From NCBI RefSeq assembly GCF_900176145.1, contig NZ_FWWY01000001.1, forward strand, positions 915,819 through 979,818: a stretch of 64,000 nt of DNA, given 5' to 3'. Each line of letters starts with the position of its first letter. Position 1 is the first letter of the stretch. Below are positions 54,028 to 62,946 of this stretch, in pieces. Under the pieces are notes generated by a model, which had not been told where the DNA came from, did no database searches, and saw only the letters and a program-made list of their open reading frames with translations. Both the position numbers and the translations under genes were made by a program. Source of the stretch: Sulfobacillus thermosulfidooxidans DSM 9293 (GTDB lineage: Bacteria > Bacillota > Sulfobacillia > Sulfobacillales > Sulfobacillaceae).

Positions 54028-55881
54028 GTGATAGAGCCATCTTCAACTTTGATGACCAATATGCCCCAAATCTCCATGATAGGGCGCTACAAAGAATGGA
54101 ATGCGCTCAACACCTTAACAGATTTCTCTCACCCCAAACGTCCTATTGTTTATCTCTGGGGGCCTCCCGGCTCCGGAAAATCGCATGTCGCCGAACAATT
54201 CTTCGAACACCAGCGTCTAACCGGGCAGCATGCCCTCTATTCGCAGGCTCGTTTAATCGGCCCCGATGACAAAGACATCACCAGCTATTTGCAACAAGTG
54301 TTTGAGATCGAACCCTCCGAAAAGAAATTTGATTGGTCTCGATTGGCTTTTAAAGCACGAGACTTGATTTGGATTATCGATGACTATGATGCATGGCGGC
54401 GTCATCACGCCTGGTTTTGGACCGTGTTAACCGATATGCGCCATTTCGGTGCCGGCATTGTCTTAACAGGCAAAGAGTCTCCACGCAGGCTTTGGGCGGG
54501 TCAATCGGATAATGTGGTCGAAACTCTTCCTTTACCAGATTTTGATAAGGAAACCATTACGCAGATTTGCCGCCAGTTTGAATTACATGATCCTGAGTTC
54601 GTATCAGAAGCCATTGCCATTTCCCGAGGACGCCCCCGACTCTTATATGCCATTGCCCAAGGTATTAAATCGGTCAAGGATATGCTTCCCCCTAGCACGC
54701 ATTTAAACGCCAATCTTTTTCACACCCAGATGCCGATGTTTTTGATTGAACAGGTGTGTCATCCTGGCTCACGTCGCATGAAATGGCGCGCAGGTCAAGG
54801 GACAAATCAATCCCTAGATTTACTCATGGCGGCCGCATCACTGACTCCTATCTTTACGCGTGACCTACTGAGTCAATTAGTCGGGCCTGCCACGGTCAAT
54901 GAATCATGGGACGCCTTCACGAACTCGCCTTTTCTCGATGTCTTTCACGGGGGATATTTTGGTTTATATCCCGGTCTCAGGCAACGCGTTCGACAAGCGA
55001 CACAACAGGCACGCCCCTGGATCTGGGAACAATGGACCAGGAAAACGGCGCAATACTTTATCCACCTCATTAAGAGCACAGAACACTCTTTTCCCTTTGC
55101 CTGGGAACAGGTCGTAGGTCTTATTCGCTGGAAATTTGGCCACTCAGCTTTTCAAGTTGATGAATGGCAAGGACAACAATGGCGGGTAATTCATGACTTG
55201 TTGTCGGGCGTTCCCGGTGATAACGAAACCTTTTCCGTCTTTGACGATGAAGAAAGATGTTTAGGAACCATGACCATTCGCCGCGACAAGACCGTCCCCA
55301 GGATCATCATTACGGATCTTGTTAGCCATGCGAGTAATCTAGCCGTCATGTTCATGTTGTTCAGTCATGTCATCAAACAATCGAGTGGCTATGGGCAAAT
55401 AATGTGGGCGTTAACACCCGAGCATCCCATGACCGCAGCTTTTCTTGACCTTTTGCATTATCTCGGTTTCATCGACCAATTAGATGGGTCCAAGATTCTC
55501 GACTTTAATAACGTGGATTTAGTCATGTGGCTGACTCAGATTCTACGCTCACCGCAAGGAGATTCAATAGACAATCCCGTGCAAGCGGTTCAGAATGCCT
55601 TGCAGGTTTTATCTTCCGATTCTGAATTACATCAAACCGAACTCTCCCGCTATTGGCGAAGCATTTCCCACAAGGGAACCGTGCGCTCTTGGTTTCTTGA
55701 TGCCCTATCCTCAGCCGATTTGGGTCCTAGCATCGGAGGGCGCACCTTATTGGCGCTGTATTATTTAAAGAAGCAAGGAACTCACGAAGAACTCGCCGAA
55801 CAACTACACTTGTCGCGCGCCACGTATTTTCGTAACCACCGCACCGCATTAGAAAAATTATCCGCCGCCTTATTCCATTAA
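54028..55881 (+). CDS. AAA/STAND-like ATPase regulator with C-terminal HTH
   Basis: A 617-residue protein. Residues 20-210 form an AAA-type ATPase: Walker A GPPGSGKS (45-52), Walker B LIWIIDDYD (about 113-121), then a sensor-like LTGKES. The middle is helical, with a stretch near 430-480 (FDDEERCLGTMTIRRDKTVP, LHYLGFI) that recalls a GNAT fold. The last 40 residues are an HTH (THEELAEQLHLSRATYFRNH). This looks like a signal-integrating transcription regulator of the MalT/STAND kind; targets unknown. Start GTG 54028 has TAGGAGG 9 bases upstream. It ends overlapping the stop of the convergent HTH gene by 4 bp. Confidence 0.7.
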   Translation: MIEPSSTLMTNMPQISMIGRYKEWNALNTLTDFSHPKRPIVYLWGPPGSGKSHVAEQFFEHQRLTGQHALYSQARLIGPDDKDITSYLQQVFEIEPSEKKFDWSRLAFKARDLIWIIDDYDAWRRHHAWFWTVLTDMRHFGAGIVLTGKESPRRLWAGQSDNVVETLPLPDFDKETITQICRQFELHDPEFVSEAIAISRGRPRLLYAIAQGIKSVKDMLPPSTHLNANLFHTQMPMFLIEQVCHPGSRRMKWRAGQGTNQSLDLLMAAASLTPIFTRDLLSQLVGPATVNESWDAFTNSPFLDVFHGGYFGLYPGLRQRVRQATQQARPWIWEQWTRKTAQYFIHLIKSTEHSFPFAWEQVVGLIRWKFGHSAFQVDEWQGQQWRVIHDLLSGVPGDNETFSVFDDEERCLGTMTIRRDKTVPRIIITDLVSHASNLAVMFMLFSHVIKQSSGYGQIMWALTPEHPMTAAFLDLLHYLGFIDQLDGSKILDFNNVDLVMWLTQILRSPQGDSIDNPVQAVQNALQVLSSDSELHQTELSRYWRSISHKGTVRSWFLDALSSADLGPSIGGRTLLALYYLKKQGTHEELAEQLHLSRATYFRNHRTALEKLSAALFH

Positions 55882-56558
55882 CATAAAGGAGATGGCGGCG
55901 GCTTCAAATAGTTGCCTAGGGTTCGGTCAGTCAAGTCGATTAAGGCGCGTTCTCTTGCCTTTCCGAGAACTTCATCAACCGTGAGTTTGATATCGGCCGA
56001 ACCCCATCCAATGGCACAAGGAGTGACCAGGTCTCGTATCCGGGCGAGAACCCCCGGGATTTTTTGATGGCTCACAAACGGCATGAAAATGACCCATTCA
56101 TGCGGCAACCATTGGATGACCAAATCATAATGCCGTAAATGGGTTATTAAATCGAACTCGGAAAACGGTGCCCCTATTTTATCCCGTCTTTCTTCGTGCG
56201 CCGATATTTTAGGGGACATGTCGACGATGTACAGGCATGACCAGGTGCCCAAGGCACGCTGTTTTAATTTTTGAATAGACCGCTCTATCTGGCGTTCTCC
56301 TAGAGAACGTGACATGATCCGGCGACGGTCATCATAGCGCGGCATCACAGAGGGTGAAACCAAGAGAAAAGCCATGGTCCCCTCTTCTGTCATTTTTCGA
56401 AGGATGTCTTGCAAGTCGCGTAAAATCGTTGTCTGAGACATATTCATTGTCGTTGAAAGCGCCTCAAAATCATATCCTTCGCTTAGCAAGCGCAGTAACG
56501 TCCGCTCTTTGACGTCTAATAACATCTCGTGATCAGCTTTTTTCCGGCGTCTTGCCAT
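55878..56558 (-). CDS. HTH protein with degenerate GGDEF-like domain
   Basis: A 226-residue protein. N-terminal LuxR/response-regulator-like HTH (VKERTLLRLLSEGYDFEALS, MNMSQTTILRDLQDIL). From about 105 on the pattern follows a GGDEF domain (LYIVDMSPK, FDLITHLRHYDLVIQWLPHE, IGWGSADI), but the GGDEF loop itself reads LPHEW, so it cannot make c-di-GMP; it may bind a nucleotide or only dimerise. Start ATG 56558 has GAGGAA 6 bases upstream. It faces the ATPase regulator and may work with it. Confidence 0.6.
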   Translation of the reverse strand: MARRRKKADHEMLLDVKERTLLRLLSEGYDFEALSTTMNMSQTTILRDLQDILRKMTEEGTMAFLLVSPSVMPRYDDRRRIMSRSLGERQIERSIQKLKQRALGTWSCLYIVDMSPKISAHEERRDKIGAPFSEFDLITHLRHYDLVIQWLPHEWVIFMPFVSHQKIPGVLARIRDLVTPCAIGWGSADIKLTVDEVLGKARERALIDLTDRTLGNYLKPPPSPLC

Positions 56559-56803
56559 GTGTTCCTCACCCCGAAAAACGATTCGTTACCTCACCCTACC
56601 AACAAGTGTCAACTCAGTCAGTGTCAGTTGTTGTCTCACCCTCTGACTTCCTAGCACATTGTCATATCGAACCCTGCAAGCTCTTTGTTAGCTACCACAA
56701 CGATATCACGTATCATGGACATTCTCTTGGGTTTCTGATGGCCATTGGCTATCGATCTCTGACGATGACAATACGAAGGAGAAGGGAATTATCATCCCCC
56801 CTA

Positions 56804-58523
56804 GAGGCATTTGCGCTGTCTTGAAACCGTAGAGGGGCGCGGGATTCGCAGAGGCTCATAAAGAATTTCCCCCATTCATGGACGGAGGAATGCGGCTTTT
56901 CGGTTCCCGGTCGGCCGCCGGCGGCCGATTTGACCCCACCCGCGGCACACCGTGCCGCGATCCCCGAAACCCGCAAAACCCTAAGAAAAACGGGCCGAGC
57001 TCTGGTAAAATTGAAGTACCAACCACAATTTTCCGAAAGGAGCTCTCCCGTATGGCTATCATACCACAACTTTCTCTCTTTTCGTGGCAAGATCTCGAAG
57101 AATTAGGCGACCTCGAACGCCTCGTGCTCGTCCTCGAGACGGTCCCGGATGAAACCCTCATGGCCCACCTGGAAGCCGCCCGTGGGCATGGGCGGAATAC
57201 GTACCCGGTCCGGGCGATGTGGAATTCGGTGTTGGCCGGGGTGGTTTTCCAACACCCCAGCATCGAGAGCCTTCGCCGAGAACTGGCCCGCAATGCGCAA
57301 CTGCGCATGCTGTGCGGGTTCCGCAACGCGGCCGTCCCGCCCGCGTCGGCCTACACCCGATTTCTGCATCGTCTGATGGCCGAACAGGATACCGTGGACG
57401 GGATGTTTGAGCAGCTGGTGGATGACCTCGCCGCCGTGCTCCCGAATTTCGGTCAGCGCTTGGCCATGGACAGCAAGGGTATCTCGTCGCGGGCCGTGCG
57501 GCCCGCCAAAAACCCCACCGCCGATGGGCGCCGGGACGTCGATGCCGATTTTGGACGGAAGGAATACCGCGGTGTGCATGAGGACGGGACTACCTGGACC
57601 AAAGTGGTCAAGTGGTTCGGGTATAAGCTGCACCTGGTGGTGGATTCGACGTACGAATTGCCGGTGGCGTGGGAGGTGACGAAAGCGTCGGTGTCCGATG
57701 TGACCCGGGCGATGCCCATGTTGGATCATCTGCACCATCGCCACGGGGTGCTGCTGTCCCGTGCCGTCCTTTTAACGGCCGACCGGGGCTATGATGATAC
57801 CAAATTGATCGCCGCCTGCTGGGATAGCTACCAGATTAAGCCGGTGATCGATATCCGGAATATGTGGCGGGACCCGGATGCCACGCGAGTGCTACCGGGC
57901 CATTCGACGGTGACCTACAATTATCGTGGCGACGTCTTTTGTCAGGATCCGGTCACGGGTCAGGTTCACACCATGAGTAACGGCGGATTCGAAGTCAGGC
58001 GCCAACGTCTCAAAAAGCGGTGCCCCGCCCGCTTTGCGGGCGTGTCCTGCCGGGGTCAAGACACCTGCCCCGTCGTCCAGGGCCTGCGCATTCCCTTACA
58101 GACCGATCGGCGGATTTTTACGCCCATGGACCGGGCCAGTTATCAATGGAAGCGCGAGTATGCCCATCGCACGGCGGTGGAACGGGTGAACAGTCGGTTG
58201 GATGTGTCGTTCGGGTTGGAACTCCATACCATTCGGGGGCTAAAGAAAATGCAACTCCGCTGCGGGTTGGCCCTCATCGTGATGTTGGCGATGGCGCTCG
58301 GGCGGATACGGCAACGGCAACCGGAGCGGATGCGCCGCCTCGTGGGGTCGTGAACCCCACCCCCATTCATCGAAATCCCGGAACGGCCCGTCGGGCCGCT
58401 GCTTCGGCGTCGATTCCTCCTGTTCCGCCATAATTGAGGCCCATTCACCCTCTGGGATCTGCGTGACAAACGGCTGTGGAGTCGCCGCAGATTGACTGAA
58501 ATCGGCTACAGCGGAAAAAACTC
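56804..58523 (+). mobile_element. Insertion sequence, 1,720 bp, copy 2
   Basis: The same element as at 21079-22798, in inverted orientation and nearly identical. Flanked by a direct repeat CCCTA (56799-56803 and 58524-58528), one base longer than that of copy 1. Its right end is 15 bp from the TTGACA before the permease gene. Confidence 0.92.
57052..58353 (+). CDS. DDE transposase (second copy)
   Basis: A 433-residue protein, identical to the copy-1 transposase except Thr for Ala in RNTYPV. The DDE residues are intact, so both copies could be active. Start ATG 57052 has AAAGGAG 9 bases upstream. Confidence 0.93.
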   Translation: MAIIPQLSLFSWQDLEELGDLERLVLVLETVPDETLMAHLEAARGHGRNTYPVRAMWNSVLAGVVFQHPSIESLRRELARNAQLRMLCGFRNAAVPPASAYTRFLHRLMAEQDTVDGMFEQLVDDLAAVLPNFGQRLAMDSKGISSRAVRPAKNPTADGRRDVDADFGRKEYRGVHEDGTTWTKVVKWFGYKLHLVVDSTYELPVAWEVTKASVSDVTRAMPMLDHLHHRHGVLLSRAVLLTADRGYDDTKLIAACWDSYQIKPVIDIRNMWRDPDATRVLPGHSTVTYNYRGDVFCQDPVTGQVHTMSNGGFEVRRQRLKKRCPARFAGVSCRGQDTCPVVQGLRIPLQTDRRIFTPMDRASYQWKREYAHRTAVERVNSRLDVSFGLELHTIRGLKKMQLRCGLALIVMLAMALGRIRQRQPERMRRLVGS

Positions 58524-58538
58524 CCCTAAAAAAGTCTG

Positions 58539-58567
58539 TTGACAGGGGACCTGGTATTCATAATGAT
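58539..58567 (+). promoter_or_regulatory. Probable promoter of the permease gene
   Basis: TTGACA at 58539-58544 with AATGAT (spacer 17) or TAATGA (spacer 16) as a weak -10. A better TATAAT at 58590-58595 lacks a -35. The -35 is 15 bp outside the IS end, so it does not come from the IS. Confidence 0.55.
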
Positions 58568-58611
58568 ATATGAGTATTTTGATAGGGATTATAATATAGG
58601 AAGGGTGGATA

Positions 58612-60153
58612 GTGGTGATTATTGCCCTACTAGTTGGTTACATGGGCTTTATCGTATTGTTGGGCAAACACAAGACGGTCACGAGTGTAACGGCCTTTCA
58701 GAATGGTAACCACCAGCTAGGATTTTGGACCATTCTCATTATGGTGACCGCTCTATGGTCTTCTTCCCTGATTGTGGTGGAAATCGATGCCGCCTATCAA
58801 TATGGGGTGAGTGCGCTATGGTATGGCGTCAGCGTGGCTCTGATGTCTGTTCTTGTGTCTTTGCTCATGCCTTGGTTTCACCAACATGCTTATATTTCTA
58901 ATAGTGACCTGTTAGGCCGCACCTTCGGACGGGGGGTCCGCCGTTTAAGCGGAATGGTCATTGGCGGGACTTTTCCCATTTTCGCGCTATCTAATGCGCT
59001 CGCAGCCGCCATATTTCTGCAAACCGCCTTGTCGTGGCCATTATGGCTCAGTTTGAGCGTCACCACCTTATTGTTAATTGTCACCATTCAATTTGCTGGC
59101 ATGCTGTCTTTAGCTCAAATGCAGGGCTTTAATTTGTTTATGGTCATGATCGGTATCGTTTATGCCATCCACACCATGGCGCATCCTCTTCCCCATCCCA
59201 AAATGGTAATGCCTCCCAGGTTTTGGCACCTATGGGGAGTCGGTCACGGAATTGTCGCCGTGTGGTTTGGTATGAACATTTTAAACGTTGTCTGTGCCCA
59301 AGCCGAAATTCAAACGCTAGCGGCGGCCCGTCATATCCGCCATGCCAAGTGGGCAACCTGGCTATCCACTCTTTGGCTTTTGGGAATCATTTTCGTCAGC
59401 ACATGGCTTGGCGTCATGACTCGGCTCTTAACGCCGAATCCGCACATGGATGGACTTAAGGCCTTTTTCCATATTGTGCTGGCCCACAGTTCTCCCTTGT
59501 GGGTGGCCCTCCTTGGTATGTCCATGTGGTCTCTGGCTATCATGTGGTGTGGTCCCTTATTATTTTCCGGCGCCATTAGTGTAACCCACGATGTGATGGG
59601 TCAATTTCACAGTCTTACCTGGCTCCGTATAGGACTCATCGTGGAAGGCGTTATTATGGTCTTATATGGCCTGTGGCGCCCAGGCGAACTGGCTTGGTGG
59701 CGTGTATTCGGCTTGACTCTCCGTAATGCCGCCGTCGTAGGACCCACCTTAGTCGTCCTATTGTGGAAGGATACCTTTCCCCGTAAAGCGGTCCTGCTCG
59801 CCATCGCCAGTGGCATTGGTACGGGACTTGGCTTAAATGCGATCACAGGATTTTCCGCGACCCACTTTGTCTGGGGCATAAATCCCATGTGGTCGGCCGC
59901 CACCATCACCATGGTCGTCCTCGCTACGGCTCGCCTTCTTCATCAACGCCAACTCCTGGGAGCCATCTTGGGCCTAGCCCTGTGGGGACTTTTAACCGTC
60001 TTGTTGATCCGTTATGGTTCGGCTGCGAATCTTTTAGGGATTCTTCTCTTATTTTCGGGGTTGTTATTTATGGGATATGCCTGGCTCTTAACCCGGCGCC
60101 CTGATGCAGAGCTAAAGCTCTACCCCTTGTCAAAATCGGTAGAATCCGACTAA
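58612..60153 (+). CDS. Sodium:solute symporter (SSS)-family permease
   Basis: A 513-residue membrane protein with about 13 helices and the LeuT-type arrangement of the SSS family: TVTSVTAFQNGNHQLGFWTIL at the N-terminus, then NSDLLGRTFGRGVRRLSGM. The substrate is not clear. Start GTG 58612 follows AGGAAGGG. It lies just before the exosortase island with a possible terminator between, so a joint role is not shown. Confidence 0.78.
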   Translation: MVIIALLVGYMGFIVLLGKHKTVTSVTAFQNGNHQLGFWTILIMVTALWSSSLIVVEIDAAYQYGVSALWYGVSVALMSVLVSLLMPWFHQHAYISNSDLLGRTFGRGVRRLSGMVIGGTFPIFALSNALAAAIFLQTALSWPLWLSLSVTTLLLIVTIQFAGMLSLAQMQGFNLFMVMIGIVYAIHTMAHPLPHPKMVMPPRFWHLWGVGHGIVAVWFGMNILNVVCAQAEIQTLAAARHIRHAKWATWLSTLWLLGIIFVSTWLGVMTRLLTPNPHMDGLKAFFHIVLAHSSPLWVALLGMSMWSLAIMWCGPLLFSGAISVTHDVMGQFHSLTWLRIGLIVEGVIMVLYGLWRPGELAWWRVFGLTLRNAAVVGPTLVVLLWKDTFPRKAVLLAIASGIGTGLGLNAITGFSATHFVWGINPMWSAATITMVVLATARLLHQRQLLGAILGLALWGLLTVLLIRYGSAANLLGILLLFSGLLFMGYAWLLTRRPDAELKLYPLSKSVESD

Positions 60154-60165
60154 CACCACAGCGCC

Positions 60166-60187
60166 AACAAAAAATCTCTTTTTTGTT
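60166..60187 (+). terminator. Possible terminator after the permease
   Basis: AACAAAAAA / TTTTTTGTT around a 4-base loop, all A/T, 12 bp after the stop. Weak stem but with built-in T-run; it could act in both directions. Confidence 0.5.
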
Positions 60188-60347
60188 ATTCCCTCATCAC
60201 CATCGCCAGGTCATGATTTTTTGTCAAGAGACTTTCGTGGCACTGGCATTGCGACGCCGGGTGAGACTGACAACATGCCACCCGGCTTCAATAATGGGTA
60301 TAGATTTGGAATAGAGGAGTAGAAGGGAATAGAAAGGAAGACAAATC

Positions 60348-60977
60348 ATGGCATATCGTTGGTGGATGATTCCTCTTAGCATGATCCTTACCGCAGGTCT
60401 TAGCGTCCCGGCATTTGCACAAAGTCCTACACCGATGCTTCCACAGCCGAACCGGCAACACGAAGATTCTCACCAGGCGTTAGTCATCGACTATGTCAAT
60501 GCCTCCCCGTCTGGACATGGACCTGGATCTCAACAGACATGGCAATGGACAATTAAGATCAGCAATGTCAAAACGCCTGAAAGCACCGGATCATCATTTC
60601 TGAAATTTCGGCTGTTAACCCCGAGTCAGCAACAAAACTTTGTCAACAACAATGATATTGGGAGTCGCCTATTTATTTATCCCATTGAGCCCGCTCAAGT
60701 CCATAATGGAACCATTACCGCAACATTCCAAAGTTCAGCACCTAACCCCGGCAATAACCTCATTGATGCTTCTGAATACTTTGACCATTCGTCATCCGGC
60801 GAAGGGACTGGCAGCAGTGTTGAAGTACGCCAAGAATCTCCTGCCGTGTCCATCACGTCACTACCCTATGGACAATTGCCCGAAGTGCCTCTCGCCAGTG
60901 TGCTACCTGCCATGCTGATTGCAGGATTTGGAATATGGATGTATAAACACCGCAGCACAGTTTCTCCTTTATCTTAA
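60348..60977 (+). CDS. Exported protein with PYGQLPEVP C-terminal sorting signal (substrate 1)
   Basis: A 209-residue protein. A Sec signal peptide ends at AFAQS (about 24-25). The body is a beta-rich domain (WTIKISNVKTPESTGSSFLK, NNNDIGSRLFIYPI). The C-terminus has PYGQLPEVP at 173-181, a 17-residue helix (LASVLPAMLIAGFGIWM) and a basic tail (YKHR). This tripartite end is like PEP-CTERM proteins, which exosortases cut and attach. The same signal ends the protein at 62947. AAAGGAAG lies 7 bases before the ATG. The role of the body is unknown. Confidence 0.82.
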   Translation: MAYRWWMIPLSMILTAGLSVPAFAQSPTPMLPQPNRQHEDSHQALVIDYVNASPSGHGPGSQQTWQWTIKISNVKTPESTGSSFLKFRLLTPSQQQNFVNNNDIGSRLFIYPIEPAQVHNGTITATFQSSAPNPGNNLIDASEYFDHSSSGEGTGSSVEVRQESPAVSITSLPYGQLPEVPLASVLPAMLIAGFGIWMYKHRSTVSPLS

Positions 60978-61239
60978 AAACAGAAGACCAGAGCATAAAC
61001 CCCATGATATCCTGCTCTGATCTCCGGTTTCCATGCATGCCCTAATGTGTTACACACAATGAGCCTAAATCCCCTCAACCCGACAGGATAAGATGGCCAG
61101 AGCGTTCAACCCCATTCATTAGTGACGCTTAAATCGTAAATCACCGAATCACGACATCAACACCTCATCATGTCGCACCAGCATAGCCAAAAAACAACGT
61201 ATGACCGATTTTCACTGATGGGAGGACAACAAAAACATC

Positions 61240-62865
61240 ATGACAGGAACTGAGATTCATATCCATCAAAAACATTCTCTCGGCATTCTATGGATATTGT
61301 GGGCTGTCGTTTCAATCTTTCCTCTATTGGCCTATGCCTCTCCTCTATGGCAGAATGTGTTGGCGGATACTCCCATCGCGGATTTGATTTGGATACCGAT
61401 TCTAGCCCTTGGTTGGGCGACTTGGAGTATTTTGACGGGGGACTTCAACCGCCCCGATGACAGTGAATTAAATGGCATTTTAGGGCTCACTTTAGCCGTT
61501 GTTGTGGGTTTAGCCTTAGTATTAGGACCCGTCCGTTGGCCCACCTTCTTTGTCTTTAATCACGGCGGGCTCCTATTATGGCCTTTATGGATATTAGCCA
61601 TGACCTGGATTTTTTGGGGCATCGAAGCCACCCGCAAGGTGGTTGCCCCATTACTCTACTTGGTATTGGTGTGGCCACCGTTTTTTGAAGCCATTGCTAA
61701 TAAGACGCAAACCGTGTTGGTCAGATGGGCTGTTGCTGTTTTAAATGATTTATCCCATCACGTGTCGTGGCTACATTCTGCTCAAATCGCCGGAACCTTT
61801 GGGGTTAATTACCATGGTCAAAATATTTTGGTCGTCGTAGCTGAAGCTTGTAGTGGGGCTGATAGCCTTGTCGGTGCTGCTATTGTGATGCCCGTGATTT
61901 GGTTTATGATACAAGGCGGGATTGGGAAAAAAGCCTTACTAAGTGGTATTGCCTTATTTGGTGCCTTAATCCTCAATTGGATGAGACTCGCCGTCATCGT
62001 TCTTTGTGTCCATATCCTGGGTCCAGCCATTACCTTTCGCTATATCCATCCCGTTCTAGGATTTATTCTGTTTGCGTTATTGGCGGTCCTGTTAGTCACT
62101 CTCTTAAAACCCTTCAATCTTCACATGCCAAAACTTCAGGTATCCTCTACCGTGCGATTTGCTAGCCTGGGACGGGTAAGTGGAGCCCTCGTTGTATCGG
62201 GTATATTGTTTTTCCTTCTTCGTCCCTTATTTACCCTCCCTCAAGGAACATTTGGCAATCCTAGTCCCGTTAAGCAATATCATGTCGCAACTTTTCTTCC
62301 TTCGCTTCCCCAATTTCAAAAGAGTCCTGCCTATTATGCCAATGAATCCTCGGTTTTGGGTCCTCATTCTGCAACCCAAGCCGATCTCTACGTGATGCCT
62401 CGTTCCGGTAAAGCGGCACTCGTCGAAATGTGGAGCACAGCTAGTGCGTCCCGACTCGCTACCTATGGATTTCATGCTTGCTTGTTGTATCATGGCGATA
62501 ACATTCAAGCCTCCCAGTCATTCCAGCTGGTTCCTGGAGTGGTTGCCACAGCCTATGCGGTTAGCCTTCCCCCAAGTACCGTGGGTGGACGGCGTTCTGT
62601 ATATGTGGATATCGAATGGAGCGATGCGGTGAAAACATCTCAGGGCATTCGCTATCAAAGGTGGTCGATTGCCTCGTTTCCAGCGTCTACGCCTAACCCG
62701 ACTAATCTTCATCCCGCCAGACATCTGAAATCCTTGACCGCGATCCAAGCTATGACAGCGCCTGGCACGCAGGGTTTGTGGCCGCGCAGTATTCTCCACA
62801 CCAAAACGATGTTAATCGCATTAGCGGACGAAATGTTTCATGCCAGTTTAAGAAACCATGCATGA
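61240..62865 (+). CDS. Exosortase-family sorting enzyme with extra C-terminal domain
   Basis: A 541-residue protein. Residues 10-300 hold about nine membrane helices with all three exosortase motifs: EACSGADSL (Cys204), NWMR (Arg249) and FRYIHPVLG (His270), the expected Cys-Arg-His catalytic set near the outer face. After a last helix (about 315-335) comes a soluble region of about 200 residues that recalls the EpsI-type domain often fused to exosortases, but I cannot confirm the match. It is expected to cleave substrates at the PYGQLPEVP signal and pass them to an unknown acceptor. The ATG at 61240 has GGGAGGA 14 bases upstream, longer than usual. Flanked by its two probable substrates. Confidence 0.88.
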   Translation: MTGTEIHIHQKHSLGILWILWAVVSIFPLLAYASPLWQNVLADTPIADLIWIPILALGWATWSILTGDFNRPDDSELNGILGLTLAVVVGLALVLGPVRWPTFFVFNHGGLLLWPLWILAMTWIFWGIEATRKVVAPLLYLVLVWPPFFEAIANKTQTVLVRWAVAVLNDLSHHVSWLHSAQIAGTFGVNYHGQNILVVVAEACSGADSLVGAAIVMPVIWFMIQGGIGKKALLSGIALFGALILNWMRLAVIVLCVHILGPAITFRYIHPVLGFILFALLAVLLVTLLKPFNLHMPKLQVSSTVRFASLGRVSGALVVSGILFFLLRPLFTLPQGTFGNPSPVKQYHVATFLPSLPQFQKSPAYYANESSVLGPHSATQADLYVMPRSGKAALVEMWSTASASRLATYGFHACLLYHGDNIQASQSFQLVPGVVATAYAVSLPPSTVGGRRSVYVDIEWSDAVKTSQGIRYQRWSIASFPASTPNPTNLHPARHLKSLTAIQAMTAPGTQGLWPRSILHTKTMLIALADEMFHASLRNHA

Positions 62866-62946
62866 CGGGGCGTGGTGCCCTACCATTCCAAAAATGTTAG
62901 TGCCCGTGAAAATTAGCGAATCATCTTATGAAAGGAAGTCATACCG

